Positions 16,945 through 25,777 of a stretch of 64,000 nucleotides of DNA are shown here, piece after piece; the stretch's first letter is position 1; every line of letters starts with the position of its first letter. The notes under the pieces are model-generated. The model was not told the origin of the DNA. It ran no database searches and saw only the letters and a list, made by a program, of their open reading frames with translations. Made by a program: the position numbers and the translations under genes. Source of the DNA: Pseudomonas fluorescens (lineage in GTDB: Bacteria; Pseudomonadota; Gammaproteobacteria; Pseudomonadales; Pseudomonadaceae); the NCBI RefSeq assembly GCF_902497775.2, contig NZ_OZ024668.1, positions 3,828,326-3,892,325 on the forward strand, in the 5' to 3' direction.

Positions 16945-17622
16945 ATGAGCGAGCTGTTACTGATTGATGATGACCAGGAACTCTGCGAGCTGCTCGGCAG
17001 CTGGCTGACCCAGGAAGGTTTCGTGGTACGTGCCTGCCACGATGGCCAGAGTGCCCGTAAGGCCCTGGCCGAACAGGCGCCTGCCGCCGTGGTGCTGGAC
17101 GTGATGCTGCCCGACGGCAGCGGTCTTGAGTTGCTCAAGCAACTGCGCAGCGAACACACCGAACTGCCAGTCTTGATGCTGTCGGCCCGGGGCGAGCCGC
17201 TGGACCGCATTCTCGGCCTGGAACTGGGCGCCGATGACTACCTTGCCAAACCTTGCGACCCGCGCGAACTCACCGCCCGCCTGCGCGCCGTGCTGCGCCG
17301 CAGCCATCCGAACGCAACGCCGAGCCAGGTGGAAATCGGCGACCTGTGCTTCAGCCCGGCCCGTGGCGTGGTCAGCATCGACGAGCACGAACTGACCCTG
17401 ACCCTTTCTGAAAGCCGCATTCTCGAAGCCTTGCTGCGCCAACCCGGCGAGCCGCTGGACAAGCAGGAACTGGCGCAACTCGCCCTGGGCCGCAAGCTGA
17501 CCCTGTATGACCGTAGCCTGGACATGCACGTCAGCAACCTGCGCAAGAAGATCGGCCCGCACGCCGATGGCCGCCCGCGCATCGTTGCCCTGCGCAGCCG
17601 CGGTTATTACTACAGCCTGTAA
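16945..17622 (+). CDS. cpxR: Envelope-stress response regulator CpxR
   Basis: This 225-residue OmpR/PhoB-type response regulator has a receiver domain (1-118: LLIDDDQ acidic pocket, phospho-acceptor Asp at about 52 in VLDVMLPDG, Lys in YLAKPCDP). A winged-helix DNA-binding domain follows (about 128-225, ending DMHVSNLRKKIG...RSRGYYY). With the downstream cpxP-like and cpxA genes it forms the Cpx pathway that senses misfolded envelope proteins. The order regulator, CpxP-like, sensor on one strand is the usual Pseudomonas arrangement. Confidence 0.9.
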   Translation: MSELLLIDDDQELCELLGSWLTQEGFVVRACHDGQSARKALAEQAPAAVVLDVMLPDGSGLELLKQLRSEHTELPVLMLSARGEPLDRILGLELGADDYLAKPCDPRELTARLRAVLRRSHPNATPSQVEIGDLCFSPARGVVSIDEHELTLTLSESRILEALLRQPGEPLDKQELAQLALGRKLTLYDRSLDMHVSNLRKKIGPHADGRPRIVALRSRGYYYSL

Positions 17623-17645
17623 TGTCAGCACGGCGCGCCGGCATC

Positions 17646-17661
17646 TTTACCCAAGCTTTAC
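17646..17661 (-). promoter_or_regulatory. Putative CpxR box upstream of cpxP-like gene
   Basis: Two TTTAC blocks (17646-17650 and 17657-17661), reading GTAAA-N6-GTAAA on the minus strand, lie about 81-96 nt before the cpxP-like ATG. The CpxR consensus is GTAAA-N5-GTAAA, so spacing differs by one base. Autoregulation is the natural interpretation. Confidence 0.6.
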
Positions 17662-17741
17662 CCTTGCCTGACCGCCGCTGACCTTGATCTCCCTAGACTG
17701 GGCACATCCGGTAACGACCGGCCTCAGAAAGGAGAGTCACC

Positions 17742-18158
17742 ATGCGCAAGACCCTTATCGCCCTGATGTTCGCTGCCGCCCTGCCCACCGTCGCCATGGC
17801 CATGCCTGATGGCGACGGCCCGCGCCACGGCGAGCACCACCGCGGTGGAGCGCCTTTCGCCCAGCTGGACCTGAGCCGCGAACAGCGCCAGCAGATCGGC
17901 ACGCTGATGGGCGAGCAGATGAAAAGCCGCCACGAAATCACCCAGCGCTACCTGGAAAAACTCCCGGCCGCTGACCAGAAGGCCCTCAAAGACGAGCTCA
18001 AGGCCAAGAAGGACAAGACCCAGTCCGAGATTCGCGCCCTGCTCAAACCCGACCAGCAAAAACAGTTCGACGAAATGATGAAGAAACAGGATGAACGCAG
18101 CGCCGAATGGGCCGAGTTCAAAGCCTGGAAAGCTGAAAAAGCCAACAAGGCCCAGTAA
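17742..18158 (+). CDS. CpxP/Spy-like periplasmic protein (LTXXQ family)
   Basis: This 138-residue exported helical protein has signal peptide MRKTLIALMFAAALPTVAMA. Two LTXXQ-like motifs follow (LSREQRQQIG and LKPDQQKQFDEM), typical of CpxP and Spy, which act as periplasmic chaperones and, for CpxP, damp the CpxA sensor. It lies between cpxR and cpxA behind a CpxR-like box. AGGAGA precedes the ATG. A hairpin with a U-run follows its stop, so it is likely transcribed more strongly than cpxA. Confidence 0.85.
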   Translation: MRKTLIALMFAAALPTVAMAMPDGDGPRHGEHHRGGAPFAQLDLSREQRQQIGTLMGEQMKSRHEITQRYLEKLPAADQKALKDELKAKKDKTQSEIRALLKPDQQKQFDEMMKKQDERSAEWAEFKAWKAEKANKAQ

Positions 18159-18172
18159 GCTGTCAGCCACCC

Positions 18173-18203
18173 GCCCGGCCTGCCCCAGCAAGCCGGGCTT
18201 TTT
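18173..18203 (+). terminator. Terminator/attenuator between cpxP-like gene and cpxA
   Basis: GCCCGGC (18173-18179) pairs with GCCGGGC (18192-18198), followed by TTTTT. Placed 15 nt after the cpxP-like stop and just before the sensor gene, it would limit read-through. Confidence 0.7.
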
Positions 18204-18221
18204 CCGTTAGAGGTGCCTCTT

Positions 18222-19556
18222 TTGCGTTCATTGTTCTGGCGCATCCTGGCCAGTTTCTGGCTGGCCATCGCCCTGGTTGCCGGGTTGTCGATCCTGCTTG
18301 GCCACATGCTCAATCAGGACGCCTGGATTCTCAGCCGCCACCCGGGCCTCAACACCCTGGCCAAGAACTGGACCCAGCACTATGAGCAGCAAGGGCCCGA
18401 GTACGCCCAGCGCTACCTCGAACACCGCAAGCGCCGCTACAACATCGACGTGCAGGTGCTCAATGACAGTGGCGATGCGGTCGTCCCCGGCACCTTCCCG
18501 CGCCGCGCCGCCGCCTTTGAGGCACGCCGGCACAATGATGAGCGGCACCTGCCATGGCGACGGCTGACCGAGGAATACACCAGCCCCGACAGCGGAGAGA
18601 CCTACCTGCTGATCTATCGCATCCCGCACCCGGAACTCGACGCCTGGCACCGCGACAGCCTGCTCTGGCCGTTGAGTGCCTTAGGGATTGCCCTGGTGGT
18701 GCTGACCCTGTTCAGTTTGCTCGTCACCCTGTCGATTACCCGCCCCCTGAGCCGCCTGCGCGGTGCCGTGCACGACCTGGGGCAGACCACCTACCAGCAG
18801 AACAGCCTGGCGCGCCTGGCCAACCGTCGCGACGAATTCGGCGTCCTGGCCAACGATTTCAACCGCATGGGCGCACGACTGCAGAGCCTGATCGGCAGCC
18901 AGCGTCAGCTGTTGCGTGACGTTTCCCATGAGCTGCGCTCGCCGCTGGCGCGCCTGCGCATTGCCCTGGCCCTGGCCGAACGGGCCGAACCCGAGCAGCG
19001 CCAGGCCCTGTGGCCGCGCCTGACCCGCGAGTGCGACCGCCTGGAAGCCTTGATCAGCGAAATCCTGGTGTTGGCCCGGGTCGATGCCGAACAAACGCGG
19101 GCGGAGCCGGTGGACCTCGACGCGCTGTTGGCTTCAGTACACAAGGACGCGCAACTGGCAGCGCCCGAGCAGGAGATCCAGCTGCAGCATGAACCCGGGC
19201 TCAACCTGCAAGGCTGGCCGACATTGCTGGAGCGGGCGCTGGATAACCTGCTGCGCAACGCCATGCGTTTCAACCCGGCCGGGCAGCCGATTGAAATCAC
19301 CGGGGTGCGCGATAACGACAAGATTGTGTTGAGCGTGCGTGACCACGGCCCGGGAGTGGCCGCAGAGCACTTGGCACAGTTGGGCGAGCCGTTCTACCGT
19401 GCGCCCGGGCAAAGCGCCGCCGGCCATGGTCTGGGCCTGGCCATTGCGCGCAAGGCGGCTGAGCGCCATGGCGGCAACCTGAGCCTGGGCAATCACCCAG
19501 AGGGCGGTTTTGTTGCCCGGCTGGAGTTGCCGCTGGCCGGGCCGGGCAAGGCTTGA
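18222..19556 (+). CDS. cpxA: Sensor histidine kinase CpxA
   Basis: This 444-residue inner-membrane kinase pairs with CpxR. TM1 lies at about 7-28, the periplasmic sensor at about 30-150 and TM2 at about 152-172. A HAMP domain follows, with the H-box RDVSHELRSPLARLR (His at about 235), N-box NLLRNAMRFN and the G-boxes DHGPGV and GHGLGLAIARK. I choose TTG 18222 because AGAGGTG stands 6 nt upstream and the protein then begins LRSLFWRILASFW; GTG 18213 would overlap the ribosome-binding site. It is preceded by a terminator-like hairpin. Confidence 0.88.
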   Translation: MRSLFWRILASFWLAIALVAGLSILLGHMLNQDAWILSRHPGLNTLAKNWTQHYEQQGPEYAQRYLEHRKRRYNIDVQVLNDSGDAVVPGTFPRRAAAFEARRHNDERHLPWRRLTEEYTSPDSGETYLLIYRIPHPELDAWHRDSLLWPLSALGIALVVLTLFSLLVTLSITRPLSRLRGAVHDLGQTTYQQNSLARLANRRDEFGVLANDFNRMGARLQSLIGSQRQLLRDVSHELRSPLARLRIALALAERAEPEQRQALWPRLTRECDRLEALISEILVLARVDAEQTRAEPVDLDALLASVHKDAQLAAPEQEIQLQHEPGLNLQGWPTLLERALDNLLRNAMRFNPAGQPIEITGVRDNDKIVLSVRDHGPGVAAEHLAQLGEPFYRAPGQSAAGHGLGLAIARKAAERHGGNLSLGNHPEGGFVARLELPLAGPGKA

Positions 19557-19576
19557 GATTGCCGGGGCTGCTGCGC

Positions 19577-19660
19577 AGCCCATCGCTGGCAAGAACAGCT
19601 CCCACAGGTCCGGTGCACACAGGCTAACGGGGAGCCGGCGTTGCCGGCGATGAGGCCGGT
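19577..19660. repeat. REPIN-like inverted pair of REP sequences
   Basis: An inverted REP (ATCGCTGGCAAGAACAGC then TCCCACAG, 19582-19607) faces a direct one (GGAGCCGGCGTTGCCGGCGA, 19631-19650). It lies between the convergent cpxA and nitroreductase genes. Confidence 0.6.
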
Positions 19661-19677
19661 ACAGCCCCTACAAAACC

Positions 19678-20232
19678 TTACCCCCAGGCACTGACAAAAT
19701 CAGCCGTCGCCAGCACCGGCGCCGTGCGCGGTTCATTTTGCGGGGTACCCAGGTACAGAAAGGCGATGATCTCTTCGCTATCGGCCAGCCCCAGCCCCTT
19801 GGCCACATGCTTGCTGTACGAAAGCTCACCGGTGCGCCACACCGCGCCGATCCCCTGCGCATGGGCCGCCAGCAAAATACCATGGGCCGCGCAACCGGCC
19901 GCCAGGCGCTGTTCCGACGCCGGCACCTTGAAGTGATCCTGCAGGCGCGCCACCACAACCACCAGCAACGGCGCCCGCAATGGCATGGCGCGGGCCTTGT
20001 CCAGTGCGGCCTGGCTGGCTTCGCCATTGAGCTGTACCGCTTCGGCGAGCAGTTCGCCGAGCTTTGCCCGTGCCTCGCCTTCGACCGTCAGAAAGCGCCA
20101 GGGCCGCAACTGGCCGTGGTCCGGTGCACGCAGGGCGGCCTGAAACAGCGCCTCGCGTTGTGCGTCATTGGGTGCCGGATCCAGCAGACGTGGAACCGAA
20201 ACACGGTTGAGCAATGCGTCGAGAGCCTCCAT
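19678..20232 (-). CDS. Nitroreductase family protein (YdjA-like)
   Basis: This 184-residue flavoprotein of the minimal nitroreductase type reduces nitro compounds or quinones with NAD(P)H and FMN. It shows an FMN-binding N-terminus (ALRAPDHGQLRPWRF), a central helix (AAGCAAHGILLAAHAQGIGAVWRTG) and the C-terminal EEIIAFLYLGTP. Length fits YdjA (183). AAGGGG precedes the ATG. It is convergent with cpxA and divergent from trkH. Confidence 0.88.
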   Translation of the reverse strand: MEALDALLNRVSVPRLLDPAPNDAQREALFQAALRAPDHGQLRPWRFLTVEGEARAKLGELLAEAVQLNGEASQAALDKARAMPLRAPLLVVVVARLQDHFKVPASEQRLAAGCAAHGILLAAHAQGIGAVWRTGELSYSKHVAKGLGLADSEEIIAFLYLGTPQNEPRTAPVLATADFVSAWG

Positions 20233-20332
20233 TGGCTACCCCTTGTGAATTAATGTCGGGCTATTCTAGCGTTTACTTAAAAAGGTCCATAGGTAGAATG
20301 GCGCCCTTCCGTTTCGAGTCAGAGCAGATCAC

Positions 20333-21787
20333 ATGGCGTTGCCGACCTTAAGGATCATTGGTTTCATCATCGGCATCTTCCTGATCACCCTGGCGATCAG
20401 CATGGTCGTGCCCATGGCCACCCTGGTGATCTTCGACCGCACGGGCGACCTGCCGTCGTTCCTCTGGGCCAGCATGATCACCTTCATTGCCGGCCTTGCC
20501 CTGGTCATCCAGGGCCGCCCCGAGCACGTGCACCTGCGCCCGCGCGACATGTACCTGCTGACGGTCAGCAGCTGGCTGGTGGTGTGCATCTTCGCCGCCC
20601 TGCCGTTCCTGCTCACCCAGCACATCAGCTACACCGACGCCTTTTTCGAAAGCATGTCCGGTATCACCGCCACCGGCGCCACCGTGCTCAGCGGCCTGGA
20701 CACCATGTCGCCGGGCATCCTGATGTGGCGCTCGTTGCTGCACTGGCTCGGCGGTATCGGCTTTATCGCCATGGCCGTGGCGATCCTGCCGCTACTGCGC
20801 ATCGGTGGCATGCGCCTGTTCCAGACCGAATCCTCGGACCGTTCGGAAAAGGTCATGCCGCGTTCGCACATGGTCGCCAAGTCGATCGTGCTGGTGTACA
20901 TCGGCATCACCACCCTCGGCGCCCTGGCGTTCTGGCTGGCCGGGATGAACCCCTTCGATGCGATCAACCACGCCATGTCGGCGATTTCCACTGGCGGGTT
21001 CTCCACCTCCGACCAGTCCCTGGCCAAGTGGGACATGCCGGCGGTGCACTGGGTCGCGGTGGTGGTGATGATTCTCGGCAGCTTGCCGTTCGCCCTGTAT
21101 GTGGCGACCATCCGTGGCAATCGCAAGGCGCTGATCAAGGACCAGCAGGTCCAGGGTTTGCTGGCCATGCTGGTAGCCACCTGGCTGGTGCTCGGCACCT
21201 GGTACTGGGCCACCACCAACCTGCACTGGCTCGACGCCTTGCGCCACGTGGCCCTGAACGTCACCTCGGTGGTCACCACCACCGGCTTCGCTCTGGGCGA
21301 CTACAGCCTGTGGGGCAACTTCTCGCTGATGCTGTTCTTCTACCTGGGCTTTGTTGGCGGCTGCTCGGGCTCGACCGCAGGCGGCATCAAGATCTTCCGC
21401 TTTCAGGTGGCCTACATCCTGCTCAAGGCCAACTTGAACCAGCTGATTCACCCGCGGGCGGTGATCAAGCAGAAGTACAACGGTCACCGGCTCGACGAAG
21501 AAATCGTGCGTTCGATCCTGACCTTCTCGTTCTTCTTCGCCATCACCATCTGCGTCATCGCCCTGGCCCTGTCGCTGCTGGGCGTGGACTGGATGACTGC
21601 GCTGACCGGCGCGGCCAGTACCGTGTCGGGCGTCGGCCCGGGCCTGGGCGAAACCATCGGTCCGGCGGGCAACTTCGCTACCCTGCCGGATGCCGCGAAG
21701 TGGATCCTGGCCTTCGGCATGCTGCTCGGGCGCCTGGAGATCATTACGGTGCTGGTGCTGTGCATGCCGGCGTTCTGGCGTCACTGA
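20333..21787 (+). CDS. trkH: Trk potassium uptake protein TrkH
   Basis: This 484-residue membrane protein is the K+-translocating subunit of the Trk system. Four pore-loop repeats are visible (SGITATGATVLSGL, AISTGGFSTSD, SVVTTTGFALGDY and SGVGPGLGETIGPAGNF), with SGSTAGGIKIFR and the helix pairs between. Activity needs the peripheral NAD-binding TrkA, not in this window. Its last 44 bp overlap the convergent AraC gene. Confidence 0.94.
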   Translation: MALPTLRIIGFIIGIFLITLAISMVVPMATLVIFDRTGDLPSFLWASMITFIAGLALVIQGRPEHVHLRPRDMYLLTVSSWLVVCIFAALPFLLTQHISYTDAFFESMSGITATGATVLSGLDTMSPGILMWRSLLHWLGGIGFIAMAVAILPLLRIGGMRLFQTESSDRSEKVMPRSHMVAKSIVLVYIGITTLGALAFWLAGMNPFDAINHAMSAISTGGFSTSDQSLAKWDMPAVHWVAVVVMILGSLPFALYVATIRGNRKALIKDQQVQGLLAMLVATWLVLGTWYWATTNLHWLDALRHVALNVTSVVTTTGFALGDYSLWGNFSLMLFFYLGFVGGCSGSTAGGIKIFRFQVAYILLKANLNQLIHPRAVIKQKYNGHRLDEEIVRSILTFSFFFAITICVIALALSLLGVDWMTALTGAASTVSGVGPGLGETIGPAGNFATLPDAAKWILAFGMLLGRLEIITVLVLCMPAFWRH

Positions 21788-22823
21788 CCGGCTCACTCTC
21801 TACCGGGGCCGCCACGGCCCCGTTCAAGCGTGCCCGGTACTCGCCGGGGGTGACATCGAACCAGCGGCGGAAGGCCCTGAAGAAATTGCTCGGGTCGGCG
21901 AAACCCAGTAGATAGGCCGCCTCCAGCAGGGTCATATTGGCCTGGGCCAGATATTGCTCGGCCAGTTCGCGGCGGGTGTCGTCCAACAGCGTCTGAAAGC
22001 TCGTACCCTCCTCCTGCAAACGCCGCTGCAAAGTGCGTTGGGACAGGTGCAGGGCCTGGGCGATGGTTTCACGCTTGGGCTCGCCCTGGGGCAGCACCCG
22101 ACACAATACCTGGCGCGCGCGGTGGGTCACGCGGCTTTCCGAAAACCGTGCCAGGTATTCGCCGGCAAAGCGGTCGTGCAACGTGGCCATGGCCTCATTG
22201 GCGGTCGGCAGCGGCGCCTCCATGTCGGCGCGTTCGAGTACCAGCGCATCGTAAGGCGCACTGAACACCAGCGGCGCATGGAAGGCGGTCTTGTACGGCG
22301 TAAGGTCTTTGGGCTGCGGCCCCTGGATCAGCACCCGGCGCGGCTGGATCACCCGCCCGCTGAGCCAGCTGCACAGCGACAGGGCGCAGGCCAGCGAGGC
22401 CTCGGCACTGTGCCGGGTGGGTGGCAGGTGATCGCCATGAACGGTCAGAATCAGCGCATAGCCGTCGGGCTCCAGGCGAAAACTCAGGTCGGAGCTTTCG
22501 GCGATGATCCGCTGGTAACGCACCAGCCGCTCGAAGCCTTCGGCCAGGGTCCGGCTCGACATCAGCGCATAGCCGACCACATGAAAGGACGCCGGGCGCA
22601 CCACTCGCGCCATGTTCAGGCCGATGGCCTGGTTGCCGGAAAGCTCGACCGCCAATTGCCACAGACGGGTCATGGAGTCCTGGGTGAAGCGTGCGTCGGG
22701 GTCGTCTAGCGCGGCGAAATCCAGGCCAAGTTGCTTGAACATGGCGCGGCAATCGAGCCCTTCCAGTTCGAGTGCCTTGACGATCCCTGATGCCCAGCTT
22801 GCTGAAGTGGTTCTTTCGCTCAT
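21744..22823 (-). CDS. AraC-family regulator with arabinose-binding-like N-terminus
   Basis: This 359-residue regulator has an N-terminal domain (about 25-210, with VRPASFHVVGYALMSSRTLAEG) of the type found in OruR/ArgR-like Pseudomonas regulators. The C-terminal AraC HTH domain (about 235-335) has two helix-turn-helices (ETIAQALHLSQRTLQRRLQE and EAAYLLGFADPSNFFRAFRR). The tail beyond residue 335 is low complexity. The target genes are unknown. It overlaps trkH by 44 bp and faces an Mpo1-like gene. Confidence 0.85.
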   Translation of the reverse strand: MSERTTSASWASGIVKALELEGLDCRAMFKQLGLDFAALDDPDARFTQDSMTRLWQLAVELSGNQAIGLNMARVVRPASFHVVGYALMSSRTLAEGFERLVRYQRIIAESSDLSFRLEPDGYALILTVHGDHLPPTRHSAEASLACALSLCSWLSGRVIQPRRVLIQGPQPKDLTPYKTAFHAPLVFSAPYDALVLERADMEAPLPTANEAMATLHDRFAGEYLARFSESRVTHRARQVLCRVLPQGEPKRETIAQALHLSQRTLQRRLQEEGTSFQTLLDDTRRELAEQYLAQANMTLLEAAYLLGFADPSNFFRAFRRWFDVTPGEYRARLNGAVAAPVESEPVSDARTPACTAPAP

Positions 22824-22984
22824 GGCTGGCTTCTTTTCTTACCGACAAGCCGCTCCTGCGGCGAACTCAAAGGATACTCAATTGGCGCCTATTGTCACTG
22901 CTCTGTAGTGTTACTCACTCTAGACTCAGATCAGGCTCCACGCCGTGTATCTTCGTCAGATCGACCAGACCCTGGAGCAGTGTC

Positions 22985-23296
22985 GTGACCAGCCCTCAGC
23001 AATTTCGCAGTTTTGCCGAGTTCTACCCCTACTACCTGGGTGAGCACAGTAATCCCACCTGTCGCCGCCTGCATTTCGTCGGTACCAGCCTGGTTATCGC
23101 CTTGCTCGCCTTTACCCTGGGCAGCGGTAATTGGTTGCTGCTGCTGGCACTGCCGTTTGCCGGCTACGGCTTTGCCTGGGTCGGACACTTCTTCTTCGAG
23201 AAAAACCGCCCGGCTACCTTCAAACACCCGCTGTACAGCCTGATCGGCGACTTCGCCATGTACCGCGACATGCTGCGCGGCAAGGTCAGCTTCTGA
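22985..23296 (+). CDS. Mpo1-like (DUF962) membrane protein
   Basis: This 103-residue protein of the DUF962/Mpo1 family starts at GTG 22985. Conserved features are the His-containing FYPYYLGEHSNPTCRRLHFVG, two hydrophobic stretches (LVIALLAFTLGSGNWLLLLAL and FAGYGFAWVGHFFFEKN) and FKHPLYSLIGDFAMYRDMLRG. In yeast Mpo1 is a dioxygenase of 2-hydroxy fatty acids; bacterial members keep the His residues, but their substrate is not established. Confidence 0.82.
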   Translation: MTSPQQFRSFAEFYPYYLGEHSNPTCRRLHFVGTSLVIALLAFTLGSGNWLLLLALPFAGYGFAWVGHFFFEKNRPATFKHPLYSLIGDFAMYRDMLRGKVSF

Positions 23297-23392
23297 TTTC
23301 GGCCCACAAGGTCAGAAACCCGTCCCGCGCGGCCACTGCCCCGACCAACGGTACGGGTACAGTGCCCTGAAACCTCGCGTTTCGGAGCGCCG

Positions 23393-23986
23393 ATGAATCA
23401 GCAGGCCCGTTTCAACCACATGCAGGACGGTACCGAACAGGACTGGGCGATCATCGCCGAGGACTTCAGGGCCTATGCCAGCCAGCTGGCCGATCGCATC
23501 CTGGCGCACCTGCGCCTGCTCGACGGTGATTTCGGGGGGTTCCCCATCGACCGCCTCAGCCACTCCCTGCAAACCGCGACCCGTGCCTGGCGCGACGGCC
23601 GCGATGAAGAATACGTGGTCTGCGCGCTGCTGCACGACATCGGCGATACCCTCGGCAGCTACAACCATCCGGACATCGCCGCCGCCATCCTCAAGCCCTT
23701 CATCAGCCCGGCAAACCTGTGGATGGTGGAAAAACACGGGATCTTCCAGGGCTACTACTTCTTCCATCACCTGGGCATGGACCGGCACCTGCGCGAGCAA
23801 TTCCAGGACCACCCGCAGTACCAGCAAACCATCGAATTCTGCGCCCGTTACGATGCTGCGGCGTTCGATCCAGGCTACGACAGCCTGCCCTTGAGCTTCT
23901 TCGAGCCCATGCTGCAGCGCCTGTTCGCCCAGCCTCGGCAATCGATCTACAAGGCCGCGCTAGAGCAGCCCGCCGCCACCGCCTGA
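23393..23986 (+). CDS. HD-domain phosphohydrolase-type protein
   Basis: This 197-residue HD-superfamily protein is of a type also related to MIOX-like oxygenases. The metal-binding pair is in LLHDIGDTLGSYNH (about 82-95), with a preceding His in SHSLQTATRA and a later His in WMVEKHGIFQGYYFFHHLG, all expected ligands. No regulatory domains are attached. The substrate is unknown. Its 3' end overlaps the convergent LpxH-like gene by 27 bp. Confidence 0.8.
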   Translation: MNQQARFNHMQDGTEQDWAIIAEDFRAYASQLADRILAHLRLLDGDFGGFPIDRLSHSLQTATRAWRDGRDEEYVVCALLHDIGDTLGSYNHPDIAAAILKPFISPANLWMVEKHGIFQGYYFFHHLGMDRHLREQFQDHPQYQQTIEFCARYDAAAFDPGYDSLPLSFFEPMLQRLFAQPRQSIYKAALEQPAATA

Positions 23987-24799
23987 ATCAACCAGTTCCT
24001 CAAGCCCGGCCAGGCGCCGGGCGGCCTCGGCCTGAGCGTCGGCCAGGCGATAGAGTTCGATGTTGCCGTCCCAGTGCTCGATCAGCGCCGTGCACGACTC
24101 GACCCAATCGCCGCAGTTGAGGTAGTCCACCTCGCCGACCTTGCGGATCTCGGCGTGGTGGATATGCCCGCAGACTACGCCGTGAAAACCGCGCTTGACG
24201 CATTCATGGGCGATGGCCTCCTCGAAGTCGCTGATGAAGCTGACCGCGGTCTTGACCTTGTGCTTGAGGTACGCCGACAACGACCAGTAGCCGTAGCCAT
24301 AGCGCGCACGCCAGTGGTTGAGCCAGCGGTTGAGGGTCAGGGTGAACTCGTAGGCTGAGTCGCCGAGAAACGCCAGCCAGCGGTGATAGCGGGTGATCAC
24401 GTCGAACTGGTCGCCATGGATCACCAGCAGGCGCCGGCCATCGGCGGTCAGGTGCTCGGCCTGGTCGACCAGCTGGATATTGCCCAGCACCAATTTGGAG
24501 TAGCGGCGCAGGAACTCGTCATGGTTGCCGGTGACGTAGATCACCTCAGTGCCGCGCTTGCTCATGGTCAGCAGCCGGCGGATCACGTTGGTGTGCGCCT
24601 GGGGCCAGTACATACCGCCACGCAGCTTCCAGCCATCGATGATGTCGCCGACCAGGTAGATGCGATCGGCCTGGTAGCCCTTGAGGAACTGCGACAGGTG
24701 TTCGGCCTGGCAATCCCGGGTGCCCAGGTGCACATCCGAGATCCACAGGGTGCGCACGCGCTGTTTGCGCGAGGGTCTGGCAAGCTCGGCACGGGTCAT
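23960..24799 (-). CDS. LpxH-like metallophosphoesterase (UDP-2,3-diacylglucosamine diphosphatase family)
   Basis: This 279-residue calcineurin-type phosphoesterase has all five metal blocks: ISDVHLGTRD, GDIIDGWKLRGG, VTGNHDEFLRRY, IHGDQFDVITRYH and GHIHHAEIRK. LpxH itself makes lipid X in lipid A synthesis and is about 240 residues; this longer branch is often annotated the same way but is probably a paralogue, so the substrate is uncertain. ATG 24799 is the first start consistent with the family N-terminus. It is divergent from an AraC gene. Confidence 0.8.
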   Translation of the reverse strand: MTRAELARPSRKQRVRTLWISDVHLGTRDCQAEHLSQFLKGYQADRIYLVGDIIDGWKLRGGMYWPQAHTNVIRRLLTMSKRGTEVIYVTGNHDEFLRRYSKLVLGNIQLVDQAEHLTADGRRLLVIHGDQFDVITRYHRWLAFLGDSAYEFTLTLNRWLNHWRARYGYGYWSLSAYLKHKVKTAVSFISDFEEAIAHECVKRGFHGVVCGHIHHAEIRKVGEVDYLNCGDWVESCTALIEHWDGNIELYRLADAQAEAARRLAGLEELVDSGGGGGLL

Positions 24800-24934
24800 C
24801 GGCAGGCTCCGGAAAGGTTTGCGCCAGCTTGCCAAGCAGCAGTGAATCGAACGTGACCGCCAGGTGTCGGTCTGATGACATGCCCGGCCCGCCTGCTTGC
24901 CTGTACACTGCTGCGATTGCCGGAGGAACCTTCG

Positions 24935-25699
24935 ATGAGCAGCGGCCCGATACTTTCCCTGCGCCATTATCGCCACGACCTGATTGCCCATAGCCACGAA
25001 CACCCACAACTGGTGTTCGGCCTGCGCGGGCGCCTGGAGTTCGAGGTTGAAGGCCGCGGCGCGCAGTTGCACCGCCAGGACCTGATGGTGGTTCCGGCTG
25101 GCAGCCATCACACCTGCGGCAGTGCCGTCGGCAGCGACTGCCTGGTGCTGGATGTCCCCGCCGACAATTGGCTGAGCCAATCTCTGGGCGGGCACCTGGA
25201 TGCTAGCCAGCGCCTGCTGGACCGCGCCGGGCCATTGAACCTGGACCATCGCCAGCAGCAGTTGGTCGACTGGCTGGCCGCCAGCCCGATCGACGACCCG
25301 CTGATTGCCCAGCAGGGCGCAATATTGCTGCTGGCCAGCCTGAACCGCGGCGCGATACCAACTGCGGCGACCACCTTACTGCCCTACGCCCGCTTCGACG
25401 CCTATATCGAGCAGAACGCCGCCTACCCGCTGCAGGTGGCCGACCTTGCGCGACTGGCGGGGCTGTCCAGCGCACGCCTGCATGCGCGGTTCATGGCCGA
25501 ATGCGGGGTCACGCCCATGGACTATGTGCGCCAGCGCCGCCTGCTGCGTGCCCGGCAACTGCTGCGCGATACCCGCTTGCCGATCGGCGAGATTGCCTGC
25601 CAGGTCGGCTACAGCTCGCAAAGCGCTTTTGCCGCCGCCATGCTCAAGGCCTTTGGCCGCTCCCCCGGCGCCCTGCGCCGCGATTGTGCAGACAATTGA
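24935..25699 (+). CDS. AraC-family transcriptional regulator with cupin N-terminus
   Basis: This 254-residue regulator has an N-terminal cupin-like sensor (HDLIAHSHEHPQLVFGLRG, DLMVVPAGSHHTCG) and a C-terminal AraC HTH (about 155-250: LQVADLARLAGLSSARLHAR, IGEIACQVGYSSQSAFAAAM). The start ATG has a strong GGAGGA 7 nt upstream. The DMT exporter gene 78 bp downstream on the same strand is its likely target or operon partner, an arrangement common for AraC-exporter pairs. Confidence 0.87.
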   Translation: MSSGPILSLRHYRHDLIAHSHEHPQLVFGLRGRLEFEVEGRGAQLHRQDLMVVPAGSHHTCGSAVGSDCLVLDVPADNWLSQSLGGHLDASQRLLDRAGPLNLDHRQQQLVDWLAASPIDDPLIAQQGAILLLASLNRGAIPTAATTLLPYARFDAYIEQNAAYPLQVADLARLAGLSSARLHARFMAECGVTPMDYVRQRRLLRARQLLRDTRLPIGEIACQVGYSSQSAFAAAMLKAFGRSPGALRRDCADN

Positions 25700-25777
25700 C
25701 GCGAGGACCGCGACAGACAGTGGCAGAGCCGCCCCCGTAAACTGGCGCCGCTGCCCTGCTCTATCACAAGGATCACC

